Of a stretch of DNA of 64,000 nt, positions 9,711 through 20,575 are shown piece by piece. Source of the stretch: Mycolicibacterium sp. TY81. GTDB lineage: Bacteria; Actinomycetota; Actinomycetes; Mycobacteriales; Mycobacteriaceae. Both the position numbers and the translations under genes were made by a program. How positions within the stretch are numbered: the first letter of the stretch is position 1; each line of letters opens with the position of its first letter. The stretch is taken from the NCBI RefSeq assembly GCF_018326285.1, contig NZ_AP023362.1, forward strand, positions 1,178,001-1,242,000. Reading direction: 5' to 3'. Below the pieces are notes generated by a model. The model ran no database searches and was not told the origin of the DNA. It saw nothing but the letters and a program-made list of their open reading frames with translations.

Positions 9711-10772
9711 TCAGTGTGCGGGCTTGTCGGTGACGTTCGCCTCGCCGAACGTGGCCATCGACGCCAGCGTCGCGACCGCGGCCCGCAGCACGGGCAGCGC
9801 CACCGCAGCGCCGCTGCCTTCGCCCAGGCGCATGCCGAGGTCCAGGATCGGCGTCAGTTGCAGGCGCTGCAATGCCACCGCATGCGCGGGTTCGGTCGAC
9901 AGGTGGCCGGCCTGCCACCACGCCTTCGCGCCGGGGGCCAGCCGGTCGGCGACGAGCGCCGCGGCGGTCACCACCATGCCGTCGAGCAGCACCGGGGTGC
10001 GCCGCAGGGCGGCCTGGGCCAGGAAGCCCGCCATGGCGCCCAGATCCGCACCGCCGCAAACGGCAAGCAGCGCAACGGGATCGGCCTTCACCTGACGCGC
10101 GCGGAACAGCGCGTCGCGGATGGCCGCCGTCTTGCGGGCCCAGCCCTCGTCGTCGACGCCGGTGCCGCGGCCCACCACGGCGACGGGTTCGGTCGCCGTC
10201 AAGGCGGCGACCAGAGTCGTTGCCGGAGTGGTGTTTCCGATGCCCATGTCGCCGGCGATGAGCAGGTCGGCGCCGGCGTCGACCTCCTGATCGGCAATGG
10301 TGCGGCCCGCCGCGATCGCCGCGATGGCCTCCTCGGTCGACAGCGCGTCCTCGACAGCGATGTTGCCGCTGCTGCGTCGCACCTTGTGGGCGCCGATCGC
10401 GGGGGAGTGGGCCTCGCCGTCGACGGCGATGTCGGCCACGCGCACGGTCGCGCCGGCCACCTCGGCCAGCACGTTGATGGCGGCGCCGCCGGTGTCGAAG
10501 TTCGCCACCATCTGCGCGGTGACCTCGGACGGGAATGCCGAAACGCCGGACGCCGTCACGCCGTGGTCGCCGGCGAACACCACGACCCGAGCACGCTCGA
10601 ATTGCTTTGGCGGACAGGCACCTTGGCACGCCGACACCCAGACCGACAGATCCTCGAGACGTCCCAGGGAGCCCGGCGGCTTGGTCAGGGTCAGCTGGCG
10701 CGCGAGGGCGGCCTCCCGCACATCGGCGTCCGGTTTGGTGAGGTCGGGGAACTGGGCGCGGGGATCGCTCAT
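9711..10772 (-). CDS. cobT: Nicotinate-nucleotide-dimethylbenzimidazole phosphoribosyltransferase
   Basis: 353 residues. Makes alpha-ribazole phosphate for the lower ligand of B12. The N-terminal [29 protein letters not shown] and [14 protein letters not shown] are diagnostic, and the C-terminal segment ending [14 protein letters not shown] contains the catalytic Glu. Homologue of Rv2207. The ATG at 10772 overlaps the cobU stop by 4 bp. Confidence 0.95.
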   Translation of the reverse strand: MSDPRAQFPDLTKPDADVREAALARQLTLTKPPGSLGRLEDLSVWVSACQGACPPKQFERARVVVFAGDHGVTASGVSAFPSEVTAQMVANFDTGGAAINVLAEVAGATVRVADIAVDGEAHSPAIGAHKVRRSSGNIAVEDALSTEEAIAAIAAGRTIADQEVDAGADLLIAGDMGIGNTTPATTLVAALTATEPVAVVGRGTGVDDEGWARKTAAIRDALFRARQVKADPVALLAVCGGADLGAMAGFLAQAALRRTPVLLDGMVVTAAALVADRLAPGAKAWWQAGHLSTEPAHAVALQRLQLTPILDLGMRLGEGSGAAVALPVLRAAVATLASMATFGEANVTDKPAH

Positions 10773-11308
10773 CGGGGCTCCTTGACGGTGAGAGGCTGGC
10801 CGGCCACCACCAGCACCACGCGGTCGCAGACGGCGGCCAGGCGCTGGTTGAGCGCGCCCAGCTCGTCGGCGAACCGGCGGCCCGACTCCGTGGCGGGGAC
10901 GACGGTCAGGCCGACCTCCGGGCTGACCAGGGCCAGTGGCGCGGTGAATTCGTGGACCGCAGAGGTCAATTCGTCGATATCGGTCCGAAGGGAGGCGCCG
11001 GACCGAGCCCCTTCCCATGCGCCGCGCCGGTCCATGGCGGCGACCAGCCAGCCGCCGATGTCGTCGACCATGGTGGCGGCAGCCGAGCCACGCAAAGTCG
11101 TTGCCACATCGGCGGATTCGACGGTCGACCAGTGTGCCGGCCGGCGGTTCCGGTGTGCCGAAACCCGGGCCGCGAAGTCGGCGTCACCGGCGACGGAACC
11201 GGTCGCGACGTAGCGCACCGATCCGCCCGGACCCGCCGCACCGGCGACCCAATCCTCGGCCCACTGCGACTTGCCCGACCGGATGCCGCCGAGCACCAGG
11301 GTGCGCAC
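10769..11308 (-). CDS. cobU: Adenosylcobinamide kinase / cobinamide-phosphate guanylyltransferase
   Basis: 179-residue bifunctional CobU/CobP. The P-loop LGGIRSGKS is directly after the start, and a Walker-B-like MVDDIGGWL follows. The family motif [21 protein letters not shown] is intact. The GTG at 11308 begins VRTLVLGG and is preferred to an upstream start that would prepend 34 unrelated residues. It follows the Rv2206 homologue by 5 bp and overlaps cobT by 4 bp. In M. tuberculosis cobU lies elsewhere (Rv0254c), so here the three nucleotide-loop genes are united. Confidence 0.9.
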   Translation of the reverse strand: MRTLVLGGIRSGKSQWAEDWVAGAAGPGGSVRYVATGSVAGDADFAARVSAHRNRRPAHWSTVESADVATTLRGSAAATMVDDIGGWLVAAMDRRGAWEGARSGASLRTDIDELTSAVHEFTAPLALVSPEVGLTVVPATESGRRFADELGALNQRLAAVCDRVVLVVAGQPLTVKEPR

Positions 11309-11313
11309 CGGGC

Positions 11314-11994
11314 TCAGTCGACCTTGTCTCCGCGGTTGACCTGCGGCTTCGGCACGCGCATCCGGCGCAGCTGCGAAGCCCGGCTGGACGCGTAGAAGCC
11401 CAGCTTCCAACCGCTTTCGGTGTTGCCCGGGAACTTCGCGTCGACCCGCTTGTTGATGCGCCGGCTCAGCAGCACACCGTCGATGGCCATGATCACCATC
11501 AGACCCAGCATCGCGACCGACAGCAGGCCCTGGGTCTGCACGGGCGGCAGCGCCATCATGAAGAACACCAGCACCAGCGCCGACGGCATGAACAGCCCCA
11601 GCACGTTGCGCCGGGAATCGACGAGATCGCGGACGTAGCGCTTGACCGGACCCTTGTCGCGGGGCAGCAGGTAGGCCTCGTCGCCGGCCATCATCTTGGC
11701 GCGGCGCGCATCCATGTCGGCGCGGCGGGCCACTCGGTCGGCCTTGCGCTCTTCCTTGGTCTTCGAGTTGCGCAGTTCCTTGCGGCGCTTGCGCGCCTCG
11801 GCCGTCGTCATCGGCGCCGGTGCGACCGGGCCGCGCTTGCGGTTCGCGCTCTGCTTGGGGGTCGGGCGGCCCTTGGGCGCCGTGGTGCGGGCCCCGGCGT
11901 CGTCGCCCGAGTCGACGGTCACGTCGACGTCGTCAGCATTGCCGCTCTCGTCTCCGGAGTCGGCGTTGTCCTTCTTGCGGCCCAGCAGATTCAC
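11314..11994 (-). CDS. DUF3043-type membrane protein (Rv2206 homologue)
   Basis: 226 residues: an acidic disordered N-terminus, a strongly basic region (about residues 45-100), two transmembrane segments (LGLFMPSALVLVFFMMAL and LLSVAMLGLMVIMAIDGVLL) and a basic C-terminus. Function unknown. First gene of the cobalamin operon; a -10-like TAACCT sits 6 bp before the GTG start, suggesting a leaderless transcript. A role in cobalamin or envelope biology is only guilt by association. Confidence 0.8.
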   Translation of the reverse strand: MNLLGRKKDNADSGDESGNADDVDVTVDSGDDAGARTTAPKGRPTPKQSANRKRGPVAPAPMTTAEARKRRKELRNSKTKEERKADRVARRADMDARRAKMMAGDEAYLLPRDKGPVKRYVRDLVDSRRNVLGLFMPSALVLVFFMMALPPVQTQGLLSVAMLGLMVIMAIDGVLLSRRINKRVDAKFPGNTESGWKLGFYASSRASQLRRMRVPKPQVNRGDKVD

Positions 11995-12000
11995 GGTGTC

Positions 12001-12059
12001 AGGTTACTTCGGTGGCCGGGCTCGGCCGTCATGCACCCGAGCTGTGGGCGGCTTAACCT
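12001..12059. promoter_or_regulatory. Divergent leaderless promoters of the Rv2206 homologue/cob operon and glycerate kinase
   Basis: TAACCT on the minus strand (12006-12001) ends 6 nt before the GTG at 11994. TAACCT on the plus strand (12054-12059) ends 6 nt before the ATG at 12066. The identical hexamers and spacing support real start sites, with both upstream halves sharing the 47 bp between. Confidence 0.5.
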
Positions 12060-12065
12060 GCTCCG

Positions 12066-13130
12066 ATGAGAGTTCTGGTCGCCCCCGACTGTTACGGCGA
12101 CAGCCTCACCGCGGTCGAGGCCGCGGCGGCGATCGCCGCGGGCTGGGCCGCCGCGCGGCCGGCCGACACGCTGGTGCTCGCCCCGCAGTCCGATGGCGGC
12201 CCGGGCTTCGTCGACGTCCTGGCCGAGCGGCTGGGCGGGCTGCAGACCGCGACGGTGCGCGGCCCGCTGGATCGCGACGTCACCGCGCACTGGGTGCTGC
12301 ACCAGGACACCGCGTACATCGAGTGCGCGCAGGCCTGCGGATTGGCGCTGCTGGGCGGGCCGCCGACGGTGCGGACCGCGCTGGATGCCACCAGCTTCGG
12401 GGTGGGGCAACTGGTGGACGCGGCGCTGACGGCGGGCGCGCAGAAGGTGGTCGTGGGCCTCGGCGGCAGTTCGTGCACCGACGGCGGCCTGGGGCTTGTC
12501 GCGGCGCTGGGCGGGCTGACGCCAGCATCTCGGAGGCTCGCCGGCATCGAGGTCGTCGTCGCCTCCGACGTCGAACACCCACTTTTGGGGCCGATGGGTG
12601 CGGCCGCGGTGTTCGGTCCGCAGAAGGGCGCAGATCCGGCCACGGTGGTGCTGCTGGAGCAGCGGCTCATGGCGTGGGCCCGCGAACTCGAATCGGTGGC
12701 CGGCCGGGACGTCGCCGTCGAACCGGGAGCCGGCGCTGCCGGCGGGCTGGGAGCGGCGCTGCTGGCGCTGGGCGGCCGGCGCGAGTCGGGCGCGACGGTC
12801 ATCGCCACCCATACCGGGCTGGCCGCGGACCTGGCTGCCGCTGACCTGGTCATCACGGGTGAGGGCCGGTTCGACGACCAGTCGCTGCACGGCAAGGTGA
12901 TCAGCGCGCTGGTGGGCCAGGCGGGCGGCACGCCTGTGCTGGTGCTGGCCGGGCAGGTGACGCTGGACCCGTCCGCGCTGGCCGCCGCCGGGGTGACGGC
13001 CGCGTATTCGATCACCGACCACGCCGGGTCGGTGGAACTGGCCATGAGCGATGCGGCCAACCAGCTGACCGGATTAGCTGCAGGCGTAGCCGCTGAACTC
13101 GGGAATACCGGCCCGACAAGGTACCGTTGA
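12066..13130 (+). CDS. Glycerate kinase (GlxK/GckA family)
   Basis: 354-residue type-1 glycerate kinase that phosphorylates D-glycerate. It shows the N-terminal [15 protein letters not shown], the nucleotide-side [11 protein letters not shown] and the C-terminal [14 protein letters not shown] of the family. Homologue of Rv2205c. Likely leaderless from the -10 at 12054. Confidence 0.93.
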   Translation: MRVLVAPDCYGDSLTAVEAAAAIAAGWAAARPADTLVLAPQSDGGPGFVDVLAERLGGLQTATVRGPLDRDVTAHWVLHQDTAYIECAQACGLALLGGPPTVRTALDATSFGVGQLVDAALTAGAQKVVVGLGGSSCTDGGLGLVAALGGLTPASRRLAGIEVVVASDVEHPLLGPMGAAAVFGPQKGADPATVVLLEQRLMAWARELESVAGRDVAVEPGAGAAGGLGAALLALGGRRESGATVIATHTGLAADLAAADLVITGEGRFDDQSLHGKVISALVGQAGGTPVLVLAGQVTLDPSALAAAGVTAAYSITDHAGSVELAMSDAANQLTGLAAGVAAELGNTGPTRYR

Positions 13131-13175
13131 TGGTGCCTGGATAGTGCCAGGCAATCGATGCACCAGGGAGATGCA

Positions 13176-13544
13176 ATGACTGTTGAGGACGCGACCAGCA
13201 CCGGTACCTCGACCGAGACCCACGGCGTGATCTTGTCGGACGCGGCGGCCGCCAAGGCCAAGGCTCTGCTGGACCAGGAAGGCCGTGACGACCTCGCGCT
13301 GCGTATCGCCGTGCAACCGGGCGGCTGCGCCGGCCTGCGTTACAACCTCTTCTTCGATGACCGCACCCTCGATGGTGACCTCACCACCAACGTGGGCGGC
13401 GTCAACCTGACCGTCGACCGGATGAGTGCCCCGTACGTCCAGGGCGCGACCATCGACTTTGTCGACACCATCGAGAAGCAGGGCTTCACCATCGACAACC
13501 CGAACGCCACCGGCTCCTGCGCCTGCGGCGATTCGTTCAACTGA
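13176..13544 (+). CDS. erpA: A-type iron-sulfur carrier (ErpA/HesB family, Rv2204c homologue)
   Basis: 122-residue cluster-insertion protein. The three ligand cysteines are in PGGCAGLRY and GSCACGDSF. ATG at 13176 is used because a ribosome site (AGGGAG, 13165-13170) precedes it at normal distance; an earlier in-frame start at 13158 would lie before that site. It is next to the respiratory genes, whose Rieske protein and partners need Fe-S clusters, but a direct link is not shown. Confidence 0.92.
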   Translation: MTVEDATSTGTSTETHGVILSDAAAAKAKALLDQEGRDDLALRIAVQPGGCAGLRYNLFFDDRTLDGDLTTNVGGVNLTVDRMSAPYVQGATIDFVDTIEKQGFTIDNPNATGSCACGDSFN

Positions 13545-13561
13545 GATAGCCGACCGTGCTG

Positions 13562-13594
13562 GTCCGGCGGTCTCCTACAGGGAGTCCGCCGGAC
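13562..13594. terminator. Hairpin between the convergent erpA and Rv2203-like genes
   Basis: GTCCGGCGG (13562-13570) pairs with 13586-13594, extended inside by CTCC/GGAG after one mismatch, with a 5-nt loop. It covers the stop codon of the minus-strand gene and probably serves both. Confidence 0.6.
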
Positions 13595-14216
13595 GCGGCA
13601 GGTACGAGCAGACCAGGGTCTCGCGCGGCTGCACCAGCAGCTGTGCGACAGCCTGCAATTCGTTGTTCTTCGGTCCCGAACCGCGCGGCAGCCGGCCCGA
13701 CGGCGCCACCTTCATGGTGAACAGCACCTGCGCCTGATTCGGTGACAGCATCACGATCTTGTCGATCGACGTCACATCCGCCTGACCGAACTGCTTGCGG
13801 AACGCATCACTGGCCAGATTCGCCACCGTGAAATCCGTGGCGTGATCCTTGATGCCGTCATACAGGCCGCACAGGGCGTGGCGTGCCACCGTCTGCTTGT
13901 CCTGCTGCAACAGCGCGTTGAGATAGCCCTGGATGGCGGACTTGGCGGAGGCGTCGGTCAGGCCGCGATCGCTGGTGCTGCGCACCGCGAAGATGATGCC
14001 GCCGATGACGGCGACGACCGCAAGCACAGCGCCGACGACCAGCAGGATTCGCTTGGTGTTGTTACCGCCGCCCGACGGGTATTCCACGGCCGGTGGGAGA
14101 GTCGTCGGGTACGACGTCGGCGGGCCGCTGTAAGGGGCACCGTAGGTGGAGTTCCCCGGACCCGGCTGCGGGGGGATCGATTCCGGGTACGGATATGCGC
14201 CGTCCATGTTGTCCAC
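13575..14216 (-). CDS. Membrane-anchored DUF4878-like protein (Rv2203 homologue)
   Basis: 213 residues: a Pro/Tyr/Gly-rich cytoplasmic N-terminus (about 1-50), one transmembrane helix (RILLVVGAVLAVVAVIGGII) and an outside domain with the NTF2-like features of DUF4878-type Rv2203 proteins. Two cysteines (ALCGLYDG, TLVCSYLP) could form a disulfide. Function unknown. Confidence 0.75.
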   Translation of the reverse strand: MDNMDGAYPYPESIPPQPGPGNSTYGAPYSGPPTSYPTTLPPAVEYPSGGGNNTKRILLVVGAVLAVVAVIGGIIFAVRSTSDRGLTDASAKSAIQGYLNALLQQDKQTVARHALCGLYDGIKDHATDFTVANLASDAFRKQFGQADVTSIDKIVMLSPNQAQVLFTMKVAPSGRLPRGSGPKNNELQAVAQLLVQPRETLVCSYLPRPADSL

Positions 14217-14261
14217 AGGCTAGCGCACCCGCGCAGGCAGCCCGGACCTCAGCCTGGGTAA

Positions 14262-15245
<984 letters not shown>

Positions 15246-15247
15246 GC

Positions 15248-15320
15248 ACTACGCCGAAAGTGCGGGAAACGACCGAATTCAGTGCGAATTCGCGGTCGTT
15301 TCCCGCACTTTCGGCGTAGT
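15248..15320. terminator. Long perfect inverted repeat (28-bp arms) between adoK and asnB
   Basis: Arms 15248-15275 and 15293-15320 are exact reverse complements. Inside them AATTC/GAATT (15276-15280, 15286-15290) can extend the stem, leaving two bases unpaired. It starts just after the adoK stop and ends two bases before the asnB stop, so a bidirectional terminator is the simple reading. The length and perfection are unusual. Confidence 0.7.
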
Positions 15321-15322
15321 GG

Positions 15323-17278
15323 TCAGAGTTCGACGGGGTAGACGGGCTCGCTGATCTGCGGCGTGACGCTGCCCTCGATGAAGATGGCGTGCCACAGCAT
15401 GAAGATCAGCACCGTCCACAGCCGGCGGCTGTGATCGCTGACGCCGCCCCGGTGCTCCTCGAGCATCTGGCGGACGGCGTCGAGGTCGATGAGATGCCCG
15501 GCCTGCGACGCGTCGACCGTCGCGTAGGCCCACTCCAGCAGTTCGCCCGAGCGCAGCCAGTGCCGGATCGGCACCGGGAACCCCAGCTTCGCGCGGTGCA
15601 GCACATGCGCCGGGACGATGGGCTCGAGGGCCCGCCGCAGTGCGTACTTGGTCGTGGTGCGGGTGATCTTCTGGTCGTACGGCAGCTTGGACGCGACCGC
15701 GAACACCTCGGGATCCAGGAACGGCACCCGCAGTTCCAGGGAATTGGCCATGGTCATCTTGTCGGCCTTGACCAGGATGTCGCCGCGCAGCCAGGTGAAC
15801 AGGTCCAGATGCTGCATGCGCGCCACGGGGTCCCAGCCCGCGGACTCGGCGTAGATCGGCGCCGTCACGTCGGTGTGGGTCCACTCCGGGTTGAACTGCG
15901 CCAGGGTTGCCTGCAGTTGCTCGTCGGAGAAGCTGCGGGCGTTGCCGTAGTAGCGCTCCTCGAGCGTCAGCGACCCGCGGTGCAGCAGGCTCTTGCCGCG
16001 CATGCCGTCGGGCAGTGACTTCGAGGCCTTGCCGAGCCCGCGCCGCAGTCCCCGCGGGACACGGTCGAAGGCCTTGAGCGACAACGGTTCCCGGTAGATG
16101 GTGTAGCCGCCGAACAGCTCGTCGGCGCCCTCACCGGAGAGCACCACCTTGACGTGCTTGCGGGCCTCGCGGGCGATGAAGAACAAGGGCACCAGCGCCG
16201 GGTCGGCCACCGGCTCGTCCAGGTACCAGACGATCTCGGGCAGCGCCGCGACGAACTCGGCCTGGCTGACGACCTTGGTCACGTGCCGCGCCCCGATGGC
16301 CTCGGCGGAGGCGACGGCGACGTCGACCTCCGAAAAGCCTTCGCGCTCAAAGCCCGTCGTGAAGGTGATCAGCTTGGGGTTGTGCCGCATCGCCAGCGCG
16401 GCGATCGCGGTCGAGTCGATGCCGCCGGACAGGAACGCACCGACGGTGACGTCGGCCCGCATGTGCTTGGCGACGGAATCCTCCAGGACGGCGGTGATCT
16501 CGTCGTACCGGGCCTGCTCCTGCCCTGTGACAAATGGCACAGCGGCGAACTTCGGCTTGAAGTAGCGCGTCACCTCGGGCTGCTGGCCCGGGCGAATCCG
16601 GGCATAGCTGCCCGACTCCAGCCGCCGGATCCCGCGCTGCAGGGTCTCGGGTTCGGGCACGTACTGCAGCACCGTGTAGTGCTGGACGGCACGTTCGTCG
16701 ATGCTCAGGTCGACGCCGGCACGGGCCGCCAGGTCGAGAATGCACTTCTTCTCGCTGCCCACGATGGTGCCGCCCGGGCCCGTCGCCAGATACAGCGGTT
16801 TGATACCGAACGGGTCCCGCGCGCAGAACAACTCGCGGGTCTCGGTGTCCCACAGCGCGAAGGCGAACATCCCGCGCAAGCGGTTCAGCGCCGCGGTGCC
16901 CCAGTAGTGGTAGGCAGCGACGATCGCCTCGCTGTCGCCCTCGGTGGCGAACTCGGCACCGAACTCGGCGCGCAGTTCCTCGCGCAGCTCGAGGTAGTTG
17001 TAGATCTCGCCGTTGAACACCAGCGCGTAGCGATTCGGCGCCTCGGGCGGACCCCAGCGCAGCGGCTGGTGGCTGTGCGCGATGTCGATGATCGACAGTC
17101 GGTTGAAGCCGAACACGACGGTGTGATGACCGTCGCTCGGATCGCTGTCGTCGGCCCAGGCGCCCGACTCGTCCGGACCCCGGTGGCGCATCGGATGCGT
17201 GGCATCCGAGACCGCGTTCACCAGGTCAGTGGAATGGTCGGCAACAGGGTCGGCCAGGTAGGCCAGCAGTCCGCACAC
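15323..17278 (-). CDS. asnB: Glutamine-hydrolysing asparagine synthetase
   Basis: 651 residues. The initiator GTG is followed directly by the catalytic Cys of the class II amidotransferase domain (CGLLAYLAD), as required after Met removal. Further: GPDESGAW, NGEIYNY, then the synthetase P-loop FLSGGIDSTAIAA and SGEGADELFGGY. Homologue of Rv2201; in mycobacteria AsnB is also implicated in amidating peptidoglycan diaminopimelate. The open frame continues upstream over ctaC in antisense, which is not coding. Divergent from ctaC. Confidence 0.93.
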   Translation of the reverse strand: MCGLLAYLADPVADHSTDLVNAVSDATHPMRHRGPDESGAWADDSDPSDGHHTVVFGFNRLSIIDIAHSHQPLRWGPPEAPNRYALVFNGEIYNYLELREELRAEFGAEFATEGDSEAIVAAYHYWGTAALNRLRGMFAFALWDTETRELFCARDPFGIKPLYLATGPGGTIVGSEKKCILDLAARAGVDLSIDERAVQHYTVLQYVPEPETLQRGIRRLESGSYARIRPGQQPEVTRYFKPKFAAVPFVTGQEQARYDEITAVLEDSVAKHMRADVTVGAFLSGGIDSTAIAALAMRHNPKLITFTTGFEREGFSEVDVAVASAEAIGARHVTKVVSQAEFVAALPEIVWYLDEPVADPALVPLFFIAREARKHVKVVLSGEGADELFGGYTIYREPLSLKAFDRVPRGLRRGLGKASKSLPDGMRGKSLLHRGSLTLEERYYGNARSFSDEQLQATLAQFNPEWTHTDVTAPIYAESAGWDPVARMQHLDLFTWLRGDILVKADKMTMANSLELRVPFLDPEVFAVASKLPYDQKITRTTTKYALRRALEPIVPAHVLHRAKLGFPVPIRHWLRSGELLEWAYATVDASQAGHLIDLDAVRQMLEEHRGGVSDHSRRLWTVLIFMLWHAIFIEGSVTPQISEPVYPVEL

Positions 17279-17364
17279 GGCGCCAGTATGCCTGTTCAGG
17301 CAGGTGAACTCAGAACCGACGTTGCCGATTGGCCGGTCGCTTCGCTCGGCGCTGCGGGCGTGGT

Positions 17365-17408
17365 CTACGCTGCGTAGTATTCGACCGGCTTGACCGACTC
17401 CTAGGAGG
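17365..17408 (+). promoter_or_regulatory. ctaC promoter region: palindrome, -10 and ribosome-binding site
   Basis: CTACGC-T-GCGTAG (17365-17377) is a 13-bp palindrome that overlaps a -10-like TAGTAT (17375-17380). A strong AGGAGG (17403-17408) sits 8 bp before the ctaC GTG. The palindrome could be a repressor or activator site for oxidase subunit II. Its sequence is seen, its role inferred. Confidence 0.45.
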
Positions 17409-17416
17409 GCCTCAAC

Positions 17417-18457
17417 GTGACCGCTCGCGGGCTCCGTTTGGTGGCGTTGTCCGCCATTCTCGGCGCGTCGACGCTGCTGCTCAGCGGATGCAGCTGGCAA
17501 GAAGTCTTCGGCCTGGGTTGGCCGACCGGCATCACGCCAGAAGCGCACGCAAACCGTGACCTCTGGGTGTGGTCGGTTATCGCTTCGTTCGTCGTCGGCG
17601 CCATCGTGTGGGCGCTGATCTTCTGGGCGATGGCGTTCCACCGCAAGAAGAAGACGGACACCGAGCTGCCGCGCCAGTTCGGCTACAACATGCCGCTGGA
17701 ACTGGTGCTGACCGTCGTGCCGTTCCTCATCATCTCGGTGCTCTTCTACTTCACCGTCGTGGTGCAGGAGAAGATGATGGACCACAGCAAGCCCGCTGAG
17801 GTCACCATCGACGTCACCGCGTTCCAGTGGAACTGGAAGTTCGGCTACCAGAAGGTCGCCTTCAAGGACAACACCTTCTCTTACGACGGCGCCGACGCGG
17901 CCCGTAAGGAAGCCATGAAGTCCAAGCCCGAGGGCAAGGACGAGCACGGCGAGGAGAAGGTCGGCGCGATCCGCGGCGAGAACCCCGAGGACCGCAGCTA
18001 CCTGAACTTCGACAAGGTCGAGACCATCGGCACCAGCACCGAGATTCCGATCCTGGTCCTGCCGAAGGGCAAGCGCATCGAGTTCCAGATCGCCTCGGCT
18101 GACGTCATCCACGGCTTCTGGGTGCCGGAGTTCCTGTTCAAGCGGGACGTCATCCCGAACCCCGAGGCCAACCACTCGGACAACATCTTCCAGGTCAGCG
18201 AGATCGAGAAGACCGGTCCGTTCGTGGGCCGCTGCACCGAGATGTGCGGCACGTACCACTCGATGATGAACTTCGAGGTGCGCGTCGTGGAGCCGGAGCA
18301 GTTCAAGGCTTACCTGCAGTACCGCATCGACCACCCGAAGGCGACCAACGCCGACGCCCTGGTGTCGATCGGCCTGCCGCCGGTGGCCCAGACGACCCAT
18401 CCGTTCGACTCTCGCCGCGGCGAGCAGGTCGGTTCGCCGGCTCAGGCGAGCAAGTAG
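17417..18457 (+). CDS. ctaC: Cytochrome c oxidase subunit II (aa3 branch), lipoprotein
   Basis: 346 residues. A signal peptide with lipobox LLSGC suggests lipid attachment. Two transmembrane segments follow, with an insert typical of actinobacterial subunit II, then the cupredoxin domain carrying the CuA ligands ([20 protein letters not shown]). It takes electrons from the QcrC diheme cytochrome within the bcc-aa3 supercomplex. Homologue of Rv2200c, followed by ctaF after 10 bp. Confidence 0.96.
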   Translation: MTARGLRLVALSAILGASTLLLSGCSWQEVFGLGWPTGITPEAHANRDLWVWSVIASFVVGAIVWALIFWAMAFHRKKKTDTELPRQFGYNMPLELVLTVVPFLIISVLFYFTVVVQEKMMDHSKPAEVTIDVTAFQWNWKFGYQKVAFKDNTFSYDGADAARKEAMKSKPEGKDEHGEEKVGAIRGENPEDRSYLNFDKVETIGTSTEIPILVLPKGKRIEFQIASADVIHGFWVPEFLFKRDVIPNPEANHSDNIFQVSEIEKTGPFVGRCTEMCGTYHSMMNFEVRVVEPEQFKAYLQYRIDHPKATNADALVSIGLPPVAQTTHPFDSRRGEQVGSPAQASK

Positions 18458-18467
18458 GGGATACGCC

Positions 18468-18887
18468 ATGCATATCGAAGCCCGACTTTTCGAGATTCTG
18501 ACTGCCTTCTTCGCCTTGGCGACCGTCGGCTACGGCGCGCTGACCGCGCTGTACGCCAACGGTGGCATCGAGTGGGCCGGCACCACCGCGCTGGTGCTGA
18601 CCACCGGTCTGTCGCTGATCATCGGCACGTTCTTCCGGTTCGTGGCCCGTCGCCTCGACACCCGGCCCGAGGACTACGAAGACGCCGAGGTCTCCGACGG
18701 TGCCGGCGAGCTGGGCTTCTTCAGCCCGCACAGCTGGTGGCCGCTGCTGATCGCCCTGTCGGCCTCGACCACCGCGGTCGGTATCGGCCTGTGGCTGCCC
18801 TGGCTGATCGTCGCCGGCGTCTGCTTCGTGCTGGCCACCGTCGCCGGCCTGGTTTTCGAGTACTACACCGGTCCCGAGAAGCACTAG
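18468..18887 (+). CDS. ctaF: Cytochrome c oxidase subunit IV, CtaF
   Basis: 139 residues with four hydrophobic segments, the actinobacterial small subunit (Rv2199c homologue) found in the bcc-aa3 supercomplex. It begins [15 protein letters not shown]. Same operon as ctaC. A 10-bp hairpin follows the stop. Confidence 0.93.
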   Translation: MHIEARLFEILTAFFALATVGYGALTALYANGGIEWAGTTALVLTTGLSLIIGTFFRFVARRLDTRPEDYEDAEVSDGAGELGFFSPHSWWPLLIALSASTTAVGIGLWLPWLIVAGVCFVLATVAGLVFEYYTGPEKH

Positions 18888-18901
18888 ACACCTACGGCCC
18901 C

Positions 18902-18932
18902 TGTGACCTGATCGCTCTGCGGTCAGGTCACA
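18902..18932 (+). terminator. Hairpin after ctaC-ctaF
   Basis: TGTGACCTGA (18902-18911) and its reverse complement (18923-18932) enclose an 11-nt loop, 14 bases after the ctaF stop. The following 140 bp to mmpS3 hold only a weak -10-like TAATGT (18993-18998). Confidence 0.5.
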
Positions 18933-19075
18933 ACCGTATGTCAGATGGTCCTCTGGCACCGTCCGGTACGGCCATGCCGGGCCCATGTTGGGTAATGTCT
19001 GCCAAAGGCTGGACTGTCGCCGCAAGCGGCGTTCACCAGCTACAGCGACACAGTGGTCGAGAGGGATAGGCGTAC

Positions 19076-19903
19076 GTGAGCGGGTCACATTCCCCGGGCT
19101 CGGATGATGCGGCCCGGGAGTCATCGGGAGTCGGTGAAGGCACCGGCGAAACCGAGATCTATTCGCAGGCCTACTCTGCGCCCGAGTCCGAGCACTTCAC
19201 CATCGCGCCGTACGTGCCGCCGGAGCCCGCGCTGTACGACTACGACAGCTACGAGGCCAAGTCCGAAGCCGACGACACCCCGCCGCCGCGGTGGCCGTGG
19301 GTTGTCGGCGTCGTGGCGATCATCGCGGCCATCTCGCTGGTGGCGTCCGTCGCCATCCTGGTGACCCGCAACACCGATTCCGAGAATGTGGCGACGCCGT
19401 CGACCAGCACCACCTCGGCGCCGCCGTTCCAGGACGAGTTCACCACCACGACCACGCCGCCGCCTCCGCCCACGACAACCGAGGCGCCCCCGCCGCCACC
19501 ACCTCCGCCGCCCCCGTCGACGGTGACCGTGACGCAGCCGCCGCCACCTCCGCCGTCGGAAGAGCCGCCGCCTCCGCCGCCCAGCTCCGCCGCGGCCGCG
19601 CCGCCGGCGACGACGTCCGCGCCGCCGACCGGGCCGCGCTATGTCACGTACCGGATTTGGGGCACGAAAGCGCCGCTGGACCGCATTTCGGTGACGTACA
19701 CCGACGCCGCGGGACGCCAGCGCACCCAGCAGAACGTCTACATCCCGTGGATGATCACTCTGACACCGATCTCGATGTCCGACGTGGGCTCGGTGCAGGC
19801 CTCCAGCCTGCTGCGGTTGAGCCACCTGAACTGTTCGATTGTGACGAGCGACGGCCAGACACTGGCCTCGCAGACCAACGATGATTGGCAGACGAGCTGT
19901 TAA
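19076..19903 (+). CDS. mmpS3: MmpS3-like membrane protein
   Basis: 275 residues: an acidic N-terminus, one transmembrane helix ([20 protein letters not shown]), a long Pro/Thr/Ser linker with runs of up to seven prolines, and a C-terminal MmpS-type domain ([22 protein letters not shown]). Homologue of Rv2198c; MmpS3 has been tied to cell elongation and envelope work. No mmpL partner is nearby. The next gene starts on the base after this stop. Confidence 0.88.
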   Translation: MSGSHSPGSDDAARESSGVGEGTGETEIYSQAYSAPESEHFTIAPYVPPEPALYDYDSYEAKSEADDTPPPRWPWVVGVVAIIAAISLVASVAILVTRNTDSENVATPSTSTTSAPPFQDEFTTTTTPPPPPTTTEAPPPPPPPPPPSTVTVTQPPPPPPSEEPPPPPPSSAAAAPPATTSAPPTGPRYVTYRIWGTKAPLDRISVTYTDAAGRQRTQQNVYIPWMITLTPISMSDVGSVQASSLLRLSHLNCSIVTSDGQTLASQTNDDWQTSC

Positions 19904-20575
19904 ATGCCGTACAACGCTGAGACTTCAACCCGGTCGCGAGTGACCGGCGGTAGCCCCGACCAGTTGGACCGTCTTCTGCTCGGCGGCTCGGTGGCCGTGT
20001 GGCTCGCGGCCCTGGGCGCCGGCGTGGCCGCCGTCGTCGCGATGGTCGACCTCGGCACCCGGCACCCGTCGGGTGCCGGGTCGTCGCACACGCCGTGGCT
20101 GCTGTACTCGGTCATCGCGGTATCCGCGGCGGTGATCGTGGGCGCCATTCCGCTGTTGTTGCGCGCCCGTCGCGGTGGGGCAGCGCCGCTGCCGCTGCTC
20201 GGCGGCGGGCCGTCCGAGGCCGACGACCGTCGTCCCGCCGGTGAGCTCCCGCAGAGTGCCCTGCGCTCCTTCGACGATCCGGTCGTGCGCCGCTACTCGG
20301 CGTCGCCGGCGACGAGCATGCTGGGCTTTCCGGTGGCGGCGGTGGATCAGCTGTGGCTGCGCTGCACGCTCGGGATCGCCGCGGCCATGGGTGGCGCGAC
20401 ACTGTTCGTCTTCCTGGGCGCGTACATGCTGGCCGACCGCCACGACGAGTTGGCCTGGATCCTGTACGGCCTGGCCCTGATCATCACGGCTGCCATGGTG
20501 GCCATTCCGTGGTACTGCCTGCGCAGCCTGCACGCCGTGTTGGAGGCGTCGGCCGAGGACGCCCGCGCGGCTTAG
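19904..20575 (+). CDS. DUF2561-like integral membrane protein (Rv2197c homologue)
   Basis: 223 residues with four predicted membrane segments (about 25-45, 60-85, 150-172, 182-203) and a hydrophilic central loop. Function unknown. The ATG is adjacent to the mmpS3 stop, so the two are co-translated. Its stop overlaps that of the convergent tetR gene by 4 bp. Confidence 0.82.
   Translation: MPYNAETSTRSRVTGGSPDQLDRLLLGGSVAVWLAALGAGVAAVVAMVDLGTRHPSGAGSSHTPWLLYSVIAVSAAVIVGAIPLLLRARRGGAAPLPLLGGGPSEADDRRPAGELPQSALRSFDDPVVRRYSASPATSMLGFPVAAVDQLWLRCTLGIAAAMGGATLFVFLGAYMLADRHDELAWILYGLALIITAAMVAIPWYCLRSLHAVLEASAEDARAA

Noticed and set aside
9709..12065. Cobalamin riboswitch for the cob operon
   Set aside because: Gaps inside the operon are 2-5 bp or overlaps and the upstream gap is 71 bp with leaderless-type promoters; no room for a B12 box.
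17279..18469. Upstream extension of asnB to 1048 residues
   Set aside because: The extra part runs antisense through ctaC, and the catalytic Cys must be residue 2, which fixes the start at 17278.
19451..19620. Possible tandem repeat array in mmpS3
   Set aside because: It is the coding sequence for a Pro/Thr linker (repeated CCG/CCT codons), not an independent repeat.
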